From: Thermothielavioides terrestris NRRL 8126
Taxonomy: Eukaryota > Ascomycota > Sordariomycetes > Sordariales > Chaetomiaceae
Length of the DNA stretch: 64,000 nucleotides
NCBI RefSeq assembly: GCF_000226115.1
Contig: NC_016459.1
Coordinates: 496,001 to 560,000 of the forward strand
Reading direction: 5' to 3'
Position 1 is the stretch's first letter; each line of letters begins with the position of its first letter. The notes beneath the pieces were generated by a model. The model made no database searches. It was not told the DNA's origin and saw nothing but the letters and a program-made list of their open reading frames with translations. A program made the position numbers and the translations under genes. Below are positions 1 through 11,391 of the stretch, piece after piece.

Positions 1-3000
1 CTATAAAACAGAGTATTACGCTCTACGCCTATTCTAGTATATCTTCTAGGACCTTTTCTTATTCCCTCCTAGGTTTAATAGATCCTAATACCTCCTTATA
101 ATCAAAGACAAATATAGTAGACAGATCTAGGCTTTTATACTCCCTAGCAAAGGTTAAACTAAGCTCTTTAATATCGTTAGAGCTTTTAAACGCTAGGTTA
201 AATAGCAATAGGGACTTAATATCTATAAGATCTATTAGGATAATAATATAGGAGTTATTATACTAGAAGATCATTAACTAATAGCTTACTAGCTCTAGAT
301 ATATAATAAAGGTATCGACTTAGAGCTTATACTAATATATACTCTATAGCTAAATAGAGCTTTAGAATAGGTAAGACAAGTCTTATAACTAAAAAGTATA
401 AAGATACTTACTACTATAAACCTATCTACAAAGCTCTAGCTAAAGGGAGTAAAGGCAGTAGCCTTCTTATATACTATCTCGCCTAGCTATAGTTATAGTC
501 TTCAAAGCTCTAACGAAGTACTTTATTCCTAGTTTAAGAATTACTTTCGCTAGTAAGAGCCGACCTTCTACTAAGCACTAATAGTAGATCTATATCTTAA
601 CTAGTCTAGGATCTTTATATATAGCTATAAGGTATACCCTTTAAATAAAAAGCGTAAAGTAGGGCATTAGAAAAGAGAATTTAAAATATAGCTATATAGG
701 CGAATTAAGTACCTAGTTAGGTATAGAGTATCCAACATTTACTATATCTAAGTGTTTAAACTCAATAAGGTTATTGTAATAAAGAACGTAACATTCAACA
801 AAAGGACCTTTTACTATCTAAGTAAAGAAGAGCTTCTAGCTAGGGAAGTTGCTATTGTCAAAGAGGTAGTAGAGCATTTAGATAAAGGGGTTAAAGAGAC
901 TTAGGATACTAGGTCGATTCTTTAAATACTTTATAAACTTAAATATAGAGGACTAACGTTTAAGTCTATTACTATTATAGTTCCTAAGTATAAGAGTATA
1001 CTACTAAGTTAAGACTTAGGAGTAAAGGAAGTATATATATAGGGTAGACTTTTATTCTCTAAGATATTACCGAAATCGTAGGCTTAGCTATAGAAAGAGC
1101 TTGTAAATAGAGATAATAATAGAAATAAGGGTCTAGTCGATAATTCTAATACTCTTCTAGAGACTAGTAGAGCACCTAGGGATCTTAGGCCCGCTATAGC
1201 TATCCTATAAAGTATTGCCTCTAAAAGCGAATATAGGGCTTCTCCGCCTATAGAGCCCCTAGCTCTATAAAGCGAGTATAAGAAGGTATCTCCGCCTATA
1301 GAGCCTATAGCTCTATAAAGTAAAGAAGAGGATATATTCTACGATATAATGGAATATATAGTAAAGTAAAGTACTTAGCCTATAGGGCTTAAAGCTCTAT
1401 AAATATAACTTTCGACCAATAAGCTAGGACTAAGTATACTAAAACTATAATATAAGCCTAAGAAGTATTTTATACCTATAAGGAGAAGTATATAAATTTA
1501 GAAGCCTTCTATAAAGGTATATAAAAATATAGCTCTAAATATAGCTTTAGAGTATATATATATTTTTTTCATTAGGTCGTTGAAAATATAGGAGAACCTA
1601 GGGCTAAGGTTCTAGACTAATCACCTAGATCTTACTCTCTAGGAACACTATAATAATAATAAGATGCTCTTCCTTATATCTTAGAAGGGTATTAAGACGC
1701 TCTTTTTAGAGTTGTTTTAGACCTTATATATAGTGTTTACTATCGCTATTAGCTAGATACTAATAATATATTATAATACTAAGCTCCCCCCTCTCCTAAA
1801 GAGCTAGAGAGACTTAGAGAACTACCTATATAGGAAAGAGTTTAAGGTAGCTATATATAAAGAGATTTATAATCTTATAAGTAAAGGAATATAGCAAGAG
1901 ATTAAACGAGAGTATACGAAAATAAGGCTTCTATCTTTAAAATAGGTATTCGACTATAAGCTTAATAAGGATAGTAACCTTAAAAAGTACAAAGCGTATA
2001 TCTATATATAAGGCGATCTATAAGATACTACTAACATTATAAATATATATATAGCTACCTTCGCTATACGCTCTTTTTATACTATTATAGCGCTTATAGC
2101 GTACTTTAACCTTGAAGTAAAGTAGTTCAATATTAAATAAGTGTTCCTAAATATAAGGAGGCTAGATATAGAGTAGGTAACTTATAAGCTTCTAAAGGGA
2201 TTTAAGAAACTAAAGATCTATATAGAGCTTCTAAAGGCTCTCTATAGGCTAAAGGACTTACTATTATAGTATAATAAATTCTATAGTGCTCTTAAGGAGC
2301 TTAGTATATAGCCCTCTATAGAAGAACCCTACCTATTCCTCGATCCTAAGAAAAAGATAATCCTTATCTTCTATATTAACGACTTTTTAGTAGTTTACTA
2401 TCGAGATAACGCTATAGCTATAGAGTATATTATAAAGGGTATTAAAGCAATGTACAAGGTATATAAGCAAGGCGATATTAAGTACTTCCTTAGGATTAAA
2501 GTTATCTATAACTATAGAGTATATAAAATCTAGCTTATATATAACTAGTATATTTAGAAGATTATAAAAAAGTTTAGTCTCTTTAACATTATAAGCGCTT
2601 TAGCTATTCCTCTCCTTATAAAGGAGCTTTATAAGTTCGAAAGAGAGGTGACCCCTAAGTAGGTCAAACTATACTAAGAGCTTTTAGGCTTAATCCTCTA
2701 CTCTATAGTTATAATCCGGCCTAACGTCGCGTTTATAGCTATAAAGCTCTCTTAGTTTCTAACAAATCTAGGACTAGAGTATATTAAAGTAGTGAAACAA
2801 GTTATTTAGTACCTATATACTATATACTTCCTTAGTATATAGTATAGGGGTAGAGTCGTTTACTAGGTACTTTAGATTATATCTAATATATTGTATACTA
2901 ATAATCTAGATATATAATACTCTTTATAGAGCTATATTATAATACTCTTTAGTAGGTTAATCTCCTAGAAGGCTATATAGTAAGATACTATTACTATATC

Positions 3001-4790
3001 TTCTATTAAAGTAGAGTTAAAAGCTTTATCGTTTACTATAGCTAAGACAATCACTCTAAAGCGCTTATTCAAAGACCTTACGTTCAAGACTAAAGAGCTT
3101 TAAAAGATCTTCTATAACAACTAGTAGACAATCTGCCTTATAGTAGAAAAGTATATAAGGATTAATACTCGTCTATATTATATAGATATTTACAATATAT
3201 AGCTTTATTAAAAATATTAGAATAAGCAATTCAATATACTCTACTTTCCTATAGTGTAAATACCTATAGACGGTTTAACAAAGTAGCTTTTAAAATAAAA
3301 TTTTAAACACTTTTATACTCTATTAAACCTTTAAAATATATATTAAATAAAAAAAGAGTAGAGGAGTCAACTATCTCCTTTATAAGAACTATTTATTATT
3401 ACTATTCTATATTCTAGCTTTATATATTTTAGCGATTAATAAGCTTTATTATCGCTACCTTTCCCTAAAGTTGAAAGATCTTAGCTTATATCTCTAACCA
3501 CTCTACTAGCTCTATCGTATATACAATGACCTACTTTAACTCCTAATTATCAACTAGTTTATCGCTCTCTACCTACTTAGAGAGTACCTTCTATATCTCA
3601 CTTTCTATTAATATTATAAATATAAAACTAAAGGGGTTATCTAAAGCTCTACCCTAGGCGACTATAGGAACCTCCTACCCCTACTCCTATACCTATATCT
3701 ACTACTAAGGCTACTACTCCTCTAGCTCTACTATCTCTATATTCTACTACTCTCTCTCTTCTTCGACCTCTTAAAGATCGTTCAAAAGTGTATAAAGTAT
3801 AGGACGAATCTTCTTTATAGCCTACTTAGCTATTAGATAAAGGGTATAGAGTAGTAGATAATTAGGACTTACCTTTTAGTTAAGGTCGTTAATAGCTATA
3901 GTCAAAGCTTATACTTTCTCTAAAGTAGTAAGTAAAATTGGCTTATAGCTATAGTTAAAGCGTTTATAATACTAACAACGTATACTATAGCTATTATAGT
4001 TGTAGTAGATTCTATTATAGAAGCCTACGAAAATAGTATATATACAACCTAGATATAAGATCTTATACTTTATAGTCATTTACAAAGTATAACTAAAAGG
4101 TATATTAGAGTAATATAGTAGTAAGCTAGAAGGAAGAGCGTATAACTTATTTAACTAAAGGACTATAGCGCTAATTAGAAGAAGATATAGCAAGCTCTTT
4201 AGAAATAGTATATAAGGTAGTAGGCTCTGTTATAAGCTCTTTAGCATTGTTACCCTCTTCTAAAGGAGTAGACGAAGGTATAGGCGATTTATCTAAGAAG
4301 ATATCAAAGTATAAAGATATAGTAGTCTTATATACTCTAGGGAGCTAGGAATAGTAATAGTAATAGTAGCTACTATGTATATAAATAAAAGGATATATAT
4401 AGGAAGAAGGAAACTTAAACTTCTATAGGCAAGAATTTATACCTCCCTTTAGATCTAAGCGCTCTAATTAGTTAGAACTATGCTTTAGAATTTCTTATAG
4501 CCTTATAAAACCTACTCCTATATATTCTATTGTTTATAAGGATTTCTTATATTCTAGTTTCACAGTTGTTCAACTATATATACTTAAGTGCTCTGTTAAA
4601 TAACTAGGGGGTATATCATATTAGGGGTAAGGGGCTTAGAGCTTGGTATAACGTACTAGCTATAGTTTCCCCACTCCTAGATATATATATACTACGCTCT
4701 GTTCAGTCTTTAGCTTTCCTTTGTACTAGAACAACGTACTCTCTTTGTATTCCGATACTCTGCTACGATCCCACCGTTGCATCCACACCT
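1..4790 (+). mobile_element. RIP-destroyed Copia LTR retrotransposon (5' truncated by window edge)
   Basis: An AT-rich block with no open frame, but ignoring stops the + strand reads as Copia integrase C-terminus (about 480-870), reverse transcriptase (about 1930-2700) and RNase H (about 2850-3350). It aligns residue by residue with the intact element at 56,108-63,667: SNEVLYS*FKNYFR here against PNEVLDSWFRHWFR there, and VK*FNIK*VFLN against VKQFDVAQAFLN. Stops fall where the intact relative has Trp or Gln, and Tyr replaces Cys, as expected from C-to-T/G-to-A changes at CpA/TpG (RIP). The YVDD motif is decayed to YIND (about 2370). A polypurine-like tract CTAGGGGGTA at 4604-4613 is followed by the probable 3' LTR start (TATC, formerly TGTC) at 4614. 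The LTR end near 4770-4795 is inferred from the 182-bp length of the intact LTR. No function is expected. Confidence 0.9.
4604..4790 (+). repeat. Mutated polypurine tract plus putative 3' LTR of the left-end Copia
   Basis: The 10-mer at 4604-4613 equals the intact element's CTGGGGGGTG with two G-to-A changes. It is followed directly by TATCAT where the intact LTR has TGTCGC. A TATA-like run at about 4681-4692 lies at a position similar to that of the TATA box in the intact LTR. The right boundary is not defined by a visible target-site duplication, because the 5' end is outside the window. This LTR marks the switch from AT-rich to normal composition. Confidence 0.55.
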
Positions 4791-5958
4791 TGCAGCTCGC
4801 TATAGCGTGTCACCGGCTGAGGTGCGCCAGCGTCTCAATGAGCTGTGTGTCCTGCAGCAGTATCAGGCCCTTGATGGGTGACCCGTCGCTAGGCCGCTGC
4901 CCAGTGGTGGCTTCGGCGCATGGGCGGCCTGGAATTAGTGAACAGGGTGACCAGAGCAAAGGAGGTTGTGCAGCCTCCTGGTATTGGGTGTTTCTCGGAC
5001 GATACCGTCAACCGAAGTGTAACTTGAAGCAATCGACATCTGCGTGGGATCTCTTCGTTTCAGTGGTTGGTAGCCAAAACCAAGGAGGACTGCGGGCGAC
5101 GAATAGCCGTGAGGATGAAGAAGAGCAAGTGCCCAGACCGGTTGCCACTTGTGCGACATGAGGACGGCGTAGAACGCCGAGTTGGAAACGGATGAGGGTC
5201 GGTGATATTTCTCGTCAAGATGCCGAGACTAATGCCAGCTCAAGATGCTTCTTGAATTTTCATCGGTGTCGCGCCATTCAGTTCTCCCTTCCTGGTGTAA
5301 GTATCAGATTAGCCGGCGAGCATTTGTTGCCAAGTCTACGCGCCGGCGTCGCGGCATTGCCTCGGCAAGCGCAATTCATCATGTCCTCTCAGATCTGTTG
5401 GCTCGGCCTCCCCTCTCTGTGAGCTCGGTGAATCTCGGCGTTGTTATCATGTTGTTATCAACGAGGTCTAGCATCCCTGCTGCGCAAATGCCGCCTGAAT
5501 CAGGACCCCGTGCAGTTGCATCATTTCTACGCCGGGCTGAATCAGCAAAGTGCGACTATATCTCCAACCAAACCGGCTCCCGTGCGGTCAACAAGCTACT
5601 CTCGTCGTCATTGTGACCCGCCCTCGTTGACGGCATTCGGCTTCGAGAGGGTAGACATGCCTTGAAACCAATGTGCCACCAGTTGGTTTGCCCTCGGTGG
5701 CGCATCAGATCCAAGTCGTTGCCGATGCTATCAAAAGCGCCATGTCCGTGATGGTTCCAAGGTATATATGGAGAAGCATCTCAACCCCCTCAAACTCATA
5801 GGGCACTCAGCAGCAGCAGCTTCATGACAGCTCGAACACTCAATTGATCTTTCCACCAAGGTCCTCGTCTCCTAAACCGCCCAGCACCAGCAATTCAGCC
5901 TTGCCTCAACCCCAATTATCGTTACTCACTTGCATCTCCAACCCCTAACATTGTCAAC
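4791..5958. other. Intergenic region, no gene supported
   Basis: Composition is normal. Several short overlapping frames exist on both strands (for example 4745-5161 and 5245-5616), but none has recognisable protein features or a consistent splice structure. The last 200 bp serves as promoter and leader of the GMC gene. Confidence 0.6.
5763..5769 (+). promoter_or_regulatory. Candidate TATA box of the GMC oxidoreductase gene
   Basis: TATATAT lies 190 bp upstream of the ATG at 5959, followed by a CT-rich leader and a CCAACAT-type stretch near the start. Position and sequence fit a fungal core promoter. No transcript data are available. Confidence 0.35.
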
Positions 5959-7910
5959 ATGGCCCATACTGTTGCGAACAAGACCGAATTTGACTTCATT
6001 GTCGTGGGCGGTTAGTCCACCAATTTAATTCGCCTTCCAATACCGACGTGCTCACAGGTCCTAGGTGGCACTGCCGGGTGCGTCGTGGCCGGCCGGCTCG
6101 CCGAGAACCCCAAGGTCAACATCCTGGTCATCGAAGCCGGCATCAGCAACCCGGGTGACGTGGACGCCATCACGACGCCGGCCCGCGCCTTCGAGCTGCG
6201 CGACAGCAAGCACGACTGGGCCTACAAGACAACCATGATCGACCGGCCCGAGTACACGCGCGTCGAGAAACCCAACACGCGCGGCAAGGTGCTCGGCGGC
6301 AGCAGCTGCCTCAACTACTACACCTGGATACCGGGCAGCGCGGCCACCTACAACGACTGGGCCGAGTTCGGCGGCGACGAGTGGACTTGGGACAAGTGCC
6401 GCGAGTACCTGTACAAGCCGGCGACCTACCACGACGACCAGGGACTTTACCGGCCGGAGCTGGAGTACATCGGCCAGGGCGGGCCGATTCCGGTCTCCCA
6501 CTCCGACCTGGTGCCGGACATCCAGGACTTCCGCGTGGCGCTGACCAGCGCCTGGGCCAGCAAGGGCCATCCGCTGACGGACGATGTCCACAACGGCACG
6601 ATGCGTGGTCTGTGGAAATCCGTCAACTCCATCTACAACGGCAAGCGGTCGTCGTCGTGGCTGTATATCGTCGGCAAACCCAACGTCGCCGTCATGGCCA
6701 AGACGCACTCCAAGCGGCTGCTGATCGACGGCGGCAAGGCCGTCGGCGTCGAGGTCATCGGCCCGGACGGCAAGGACTACTCGTTCCGCGCCAAGCACGA
6801 GGTGATCGTCGCGAGCGGCGTGTTCGAGTCGCCCAAGCTGCTGCTGCTGTCCGGCATCGGGCCCAAGGCGTCGCTGGCGCCGTTCGGCATCAGCCCCGTG
6901 GTCGACTCGCCCCACGTCGGCCAGAACCTGCTCGACCACCCGATCCTGGCGCACGTCTTCCGCCTCAACGACGGCTACGGCCTGGACCAGCACCTCCTGC
7001 GCGCCGGGCTCGAGAGGGACGCGGCCGTGTCGGCCTACCGGTGGAAGAACAAGGGCCCGCTGACGAGCGGGCTGCTCGAGCTGGTCGGCCTGCCGCGCAT
7101 CGACGAGCGGCTGAACCGGATCCCCGAGTACGTGGCGGCCAAGCAGGCCAACGGCGGGCGCGACCCGTTCGGCCCGGCCGGCCAGCCGCACTTCGAGATC
7201 GACTTCGTGCCCATGTTCGCCGACGCGTTCCAGTGGCACATCCCCACGCCGCGCCAGGGCGACTACCTGACCGTGATTGTCGACCTGGTGCGCCCGCTGT
7301 CCCGGAGCGGCACCGTGACGCTCAACTCGGCCAACCCGCTGGACCAGCCCAAGGTCAATATCAATTTCTTCGAGAACGAGCTGGATATCGTGGCGCTGCG
7401 CGAGGGCATCCGCTGGGTCGATGACATCCTCATGACGGGCGACGGCATGAAGGACATCATCGGCGAGGACTACCCGTGGCCGATGCCGCGGCACTCGGAC
7501 GAGGCCATGAACAAGATGATTCTCGAGCGGTCGCAGACTGGTTTCCGTAAGCTGACCCTTGCTGATTCTCACGCTAGTTACTGGTTGATTCGTTACTCGA
7601 GCTGACATCGCATGTGATGCTACCAGACCCCTGCGGATCCGCCCGGATGGGCAAGGACATCAACCAGGGCGTCGTCGACAGCCAGCTGCGTGTCCACGGC
7701 GTGCAGAACCTGCGCGTTATCGACGCCTCGGTGATCCCGGTCATTCCGGACTGCCGTATCCAGATGTCGGTCTACATGATCGGCGAGCGTGTGAGTACAT
7801 GCACTCGACTTTGGAGACTGAACTTCCAGGTATGGAGCAGCGTGGGACTGACTCCACATATCCAGGGCGCCGACTTCATCAAGGCCGCCCATCCCGACTT
7901 GTATGCCTAG
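5959..7910 (+). CDS. GMC-family FAD oxidoreductase (alcohol/choline dehydrogenase-like)
   Basis: Four exons (5959-6010, 6065-7546, 7627-7790, 7866-7910) join in frame to 580 aa. Intron 1 interrupts the FAD dinucleotide motif DFIVVGGGTAGC, a common position in this family. GMC signature 1 (GKVLGGSSCLNYYTWIPG) and signature 2 (ASGVFESPKLLLLSGIG) are clear. The C-terminal substrate domain contains FHPCGSARMG; its His512 is the family's catalytic base and its codon is split by intron 2. The terminal motif DASVIPVIPDCRIQMSVYMIGE has Met558 where close relatives usually carry Asn as the second active-site residue. No signal peptide is seen, so the protein is probably cytosolic. It would oxidise a primary alcohol or similar donor using FAD; the substrate cannot be inferred. 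Neighbours are a Zn2Cys6 regulator and an MFS exporter, consistent with a small metabolic cluster. Confidence 0.93.
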
Positions 7911-8101
7911 ACGGGCCGCGTTTTGTTTGTTTCCATGGGGGTAGGGTGGCGAGGGTCACCGTTGCTGGGGAACCAAAATCATCAGTGACTTTCTGTGTGC
8001 TGCTAGTCGCTCGCGTTCGATAGAAGTCAAAATTGCATTACCTCTGGTCTCAGGCGCGAGTCTTGTGATTGAAGTGCGAGAACAAATTCAGACGACCAGC
8101 A

Positions 8102-10709
8102 CTACTCCCACGGCATCTGAAGAATATCCGCCAGCCACGCCTCATCCGCCCGATACATCAACTCCTGCGACAACATCGCCTGCTCTTCCTCCGCGACCCT
8201 CGGTCCCGGAATCACCGCTCCCGGCCCAACACCACCACCACCACCACTACTACTACTACCAGCCGCAACACCCAAAGACTCACCACCCGCCGTCACCGCC
8301 CCCGGCGGAGCCTGATGCGACACAGCGCCCACCTCCGCCTCCCACCGCACCCGCAGCGTCTCCAGGATGCGCCGCACCCGCAGCAGCGCCGAGTCGGCGT
8401 CGCCTCCCTCTGCCCTCCGCCAGTGTGCCGTGACGGCGTCGTGCAGCGCCGCCAGTCGGGCGGTCACGGCGCCGACCAGCTCCGGTAACCCCGTCGCGCC
8501 ACTACTACTACTGCTGCTGCTTTGTTGGTGGTTCCCCCGCATGATGCTGCTAGTGTTGCTGCTACCGGGGGTAGCCGTGGCGGCTGTGGTGGCGGCGGGG
8601 GTGTTCCAGGCCAAGCGCAGCAGCGCGGTCAGGCAGTGGCCCAGCTGGCCCCAGTGGAAGAAGGGCATGGCGACATGGCGGGCGAGGGGCAGGGCGAAGA
8701 AGGCATCGAACCAGTCGCCGAGGGTGCGCAGGGTCTCCTGTAGCAGGGCGTGGCGCCAGTAGTCCGGGCGGTGGAGCGGCAGGGGCGCTTTGAGGTGCGT
8801 TGCCTCGTGGATGACGAGCTCGGCGTGGAGGAGCGCGGCTTGGAGCATCGCTGATGGGTGGGAATGCAGGGAGGCGGTTAGTGATGGAAAGAGACACACG
8901 ATGGAAGAAGATGGGGTGGGTGGGTGATGGGGCTAGGCGAGGGGAGGGAGAAAGCCGACGCACCGTGCCCAAGCAGATCGTCGGGTATCTCGCGCTTGAT
9001 GACCTGCAGCCGGGCGTGCAAGGCGTCGACGTAGAACGCCGGCGGCCCGCTTCCCTGGGGCTGCCAGGGCGCGCGGACGATGTGGTCGAGAAGAAGCTGG
9101 ATTTTCACCAGAGAAACGAGGACAATGTCCTCCTTGCATTCCGGTTGCTGCCCGAGGGCTTGCAAGTCCTCATCCAGCAGTGCTGTTAGACACGTCAGAG
9201 GTGTGTTCCTGAGCTATGTCGACGGGGAGGAGCCACTAACCTGCGCCATGCAAGGGTTCGAGCCGTCCCACGTTACAGGAAAAGCTGGGAAAGACATTTG
9301 TCAGGCACACATCGTCGAGTGCAGAGTCGGAACCGGATCGCACCTTGACGTCAGGTAGAAGCAGGCCAGGGTGGCCCTGCGCGCTTCCGCGGTTCTCTCT
9401 TTGGCGGTTGTCGTCCCTGCTGCGGACCGCGTTGTGGTATCTTTGCCGTATTTCGTGCAAAAATAGTTGGGCATCTCGGCTGGATGTTTATACATGGCGA
9501 GGTCGTACACGAGTGACATGGTGAGAGAACTCATCAGCATGAAATGCGATCTCTCCTTTCGATGGAGGTGCGACCTGACAAATTGCGTCAATGTTTTGCG
9601 TGGATAAAGCGAGGTCTCGGGGCAGGCTTACCATGCCAAAAACACCAAAAGGCCCAGAAGCAGATCCGTGCTCTTCTGGTGTTGTACGACCATTTTCTCG
9701 GCCACGTGTACTCTGATAGCCGAACTCATCATGGATTGCTTCCGTAGAGACTGGCTCGTGATGGCCATGATGTTGAACCACAGAAATGGCTTCTCCTGCC
9801 GAAGCTGTTGGGCCGTCATGCCGGGCGGCAGGTAAATGAACGGTAGGTAGAAGAGCATCTGCTCGCGGAACAGCGCCAGGCTCTTTTCCGCCTCGAGTGG
9901 TGTAATCTCGACCGAGCAAGCAGGGACGGACGGGACGTAGTCGGGCAACCTGGGCAATGAAAGGACCGACCCAGCAAGCCGGTGTAAGTGGACATGGCCA
10001 GTGTGATAGGGCTCGATCAAAGACTCGAGGCAGGGAAGAGGACATACCCAGGTTGCGGGACGTCGAGTTCCGCATGGCGGTCGTCGACGGGCTGTGGCAG
10101 GCGCTCAGCATACTCCATACCCGGCATTCAATGTCTTCGCGGGACTCGTGCAGTCTCCATACCTCGTATGTGTTGATGCTGTTGGTAGGTGTCCTCTCCG
10201 GGCCGACGCTGGGCGTGCTGGGTGACGGCGTGTTCAGGACGTCAGCGGTCGCTTTGGCACTGGCTAGGGCCGGCGCGACCTGGTCCTTCAGCAGCGCTAC
10301 CAGACCGTCGAGCTTCTCCTCTATCAGCGCTGGCTCATCGATACCATGCCCGCGATCAGCCCTCGTTATTGCCAGCGGGGGGGGGCCTTGGGAATGGCCC
10401 GAGTGGGAGGTGGCATCCTCACCTGTGCGCGAGGTGGGCGCGCCTTTTGCGCCGCGTTTGCGGACCGAGACAGACGGGATGCATTCCCTTTTCAGTCGGC
10501 GGCATCTATCCACGACAGTCAGACCCGCGAGCAAACACTACAAACGAGGAGTACCTGGACTGCTGTGCGAAGTACCTTTCACAGCTTTTCTCACCCCCAG
10601 GCCGGATCAGACAGCGGCACTTGGCCTTGGCGCAGCCGCGGCAGGCCTTTCCATACGGGGCCGGAGTGGCTACCACGGGCACTGCCGGTCTGCATTCAAT
10701 GCTGTCCAT
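8102..10709 (-). CDS. Zn2Cys6 fungal-specific transcription factor
   Basis: Eight exons on the minus strand (10709-10576, 10505-10163, 10103-10048, 9949-9632, 9574-9344, 9284-9241, 9182-8964, 8850-8102) keep one frame through seven GT-AG introns and give 697 aa. The binuclear zinc cluster near residues 24-53 reads CRGCAKAKCRC...SCERCRRLKREC, and its intron lies between the fourth and fifth cysteines. It is followed by a basic linker and a short coiled-coil stretch (IEEKLDGLVALLKDQ). The middle part has the fungal-specific regulatory domain (FREQMLFYLPFIYLPPG, RATLACFYLTS). The C-terminus has Ser- and Gly-rich linkers and ends with the common DEAWLADILQMPWE-type acidic/hydrophobic tail. It is expected to be a nuclear DNA-binding regulator, and its divergent arrangement with the MFS gene (about 680 bp shared promoter) suggests that gene as a target. 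Confidence 0.93.
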
Positions 10710-11391
10710 GATATCGAGAGGGTGCGGGATTCGCTGAGGGTGGCGCGATGCTCAGCGTTGAGGGGAGAAGGAATTCGGATTTATCCAGGACGGAAACCCG
10801 GCCCACTGCGTCAGCTTCTCGGACTGTTTGGCGCGCCAGCGACTGTATTACTAATACACCGACATCTGTTCCTGGCACTCCAATCCCGAATCCCGGCCCC
10901 TGGTTCGACGAGCGGGTAGGGTTTCTCCACCACCCATGACTTACACGCCGTGATACAAGGGCAGCTCTCCCTCCACAACAAAAAACAAATATTCTTGCAG
11001 CAATGGAATCGTCCGGGCCTAACAAGTTACAATGTTGACAGGGACTGATGTGGCTCTTATAACTTGAATCTCTCCCGACACAGATTCAGGCCGCACATGG
11101 ATTGCACATGCGCTGAACTGGACGGAATTCGGGATTGACCTAAACTCGAAGTTCGTGGTGATTCGAGCGGAATCTGTTGCCCAGGCTGCCATGACCTGCC
11201 AATGGGAGCAGCGCGACCATCAATATATATTGACAGAGTTCCCTTGCTTCCTCAAGTTCTGGATCAGTAGCACCAGCCAACTTGGCCGCTGACTCTCCAT
11301 TCCCGTCAGACGTACAAGCCAACGTGAGAACCTGCTTACACGAAGCCGCTGGGAATAGACTGCGGTATCGCTTGCAGACCGCACTCAGGCA
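10710..11391. promoter_or_regulatory. Divergent promoter region between the Zn2Cys6 and MFS genes
   Basis: This is a 682-bp region between two divergently read start codons. No coding frame here is supported. A bidirectional promoter is inferred from gene orientation only; CGG-type half sites for a zinc cluster protein could not be assigned with confidence. Confidence 0.4.

Noticed and set aside
4745..5665. Short overlapping ORFs on both strands
   Set aside because: No domain, no compatible splice sites, and overlapping frames of similar length; treated as intergenic.
6061..7608. 515-codon minus-strand ORF
   Set aside because: Shadow of the GC-rich GMC exon; the composition is that of a reverse complement of biased codons and no domain is present.
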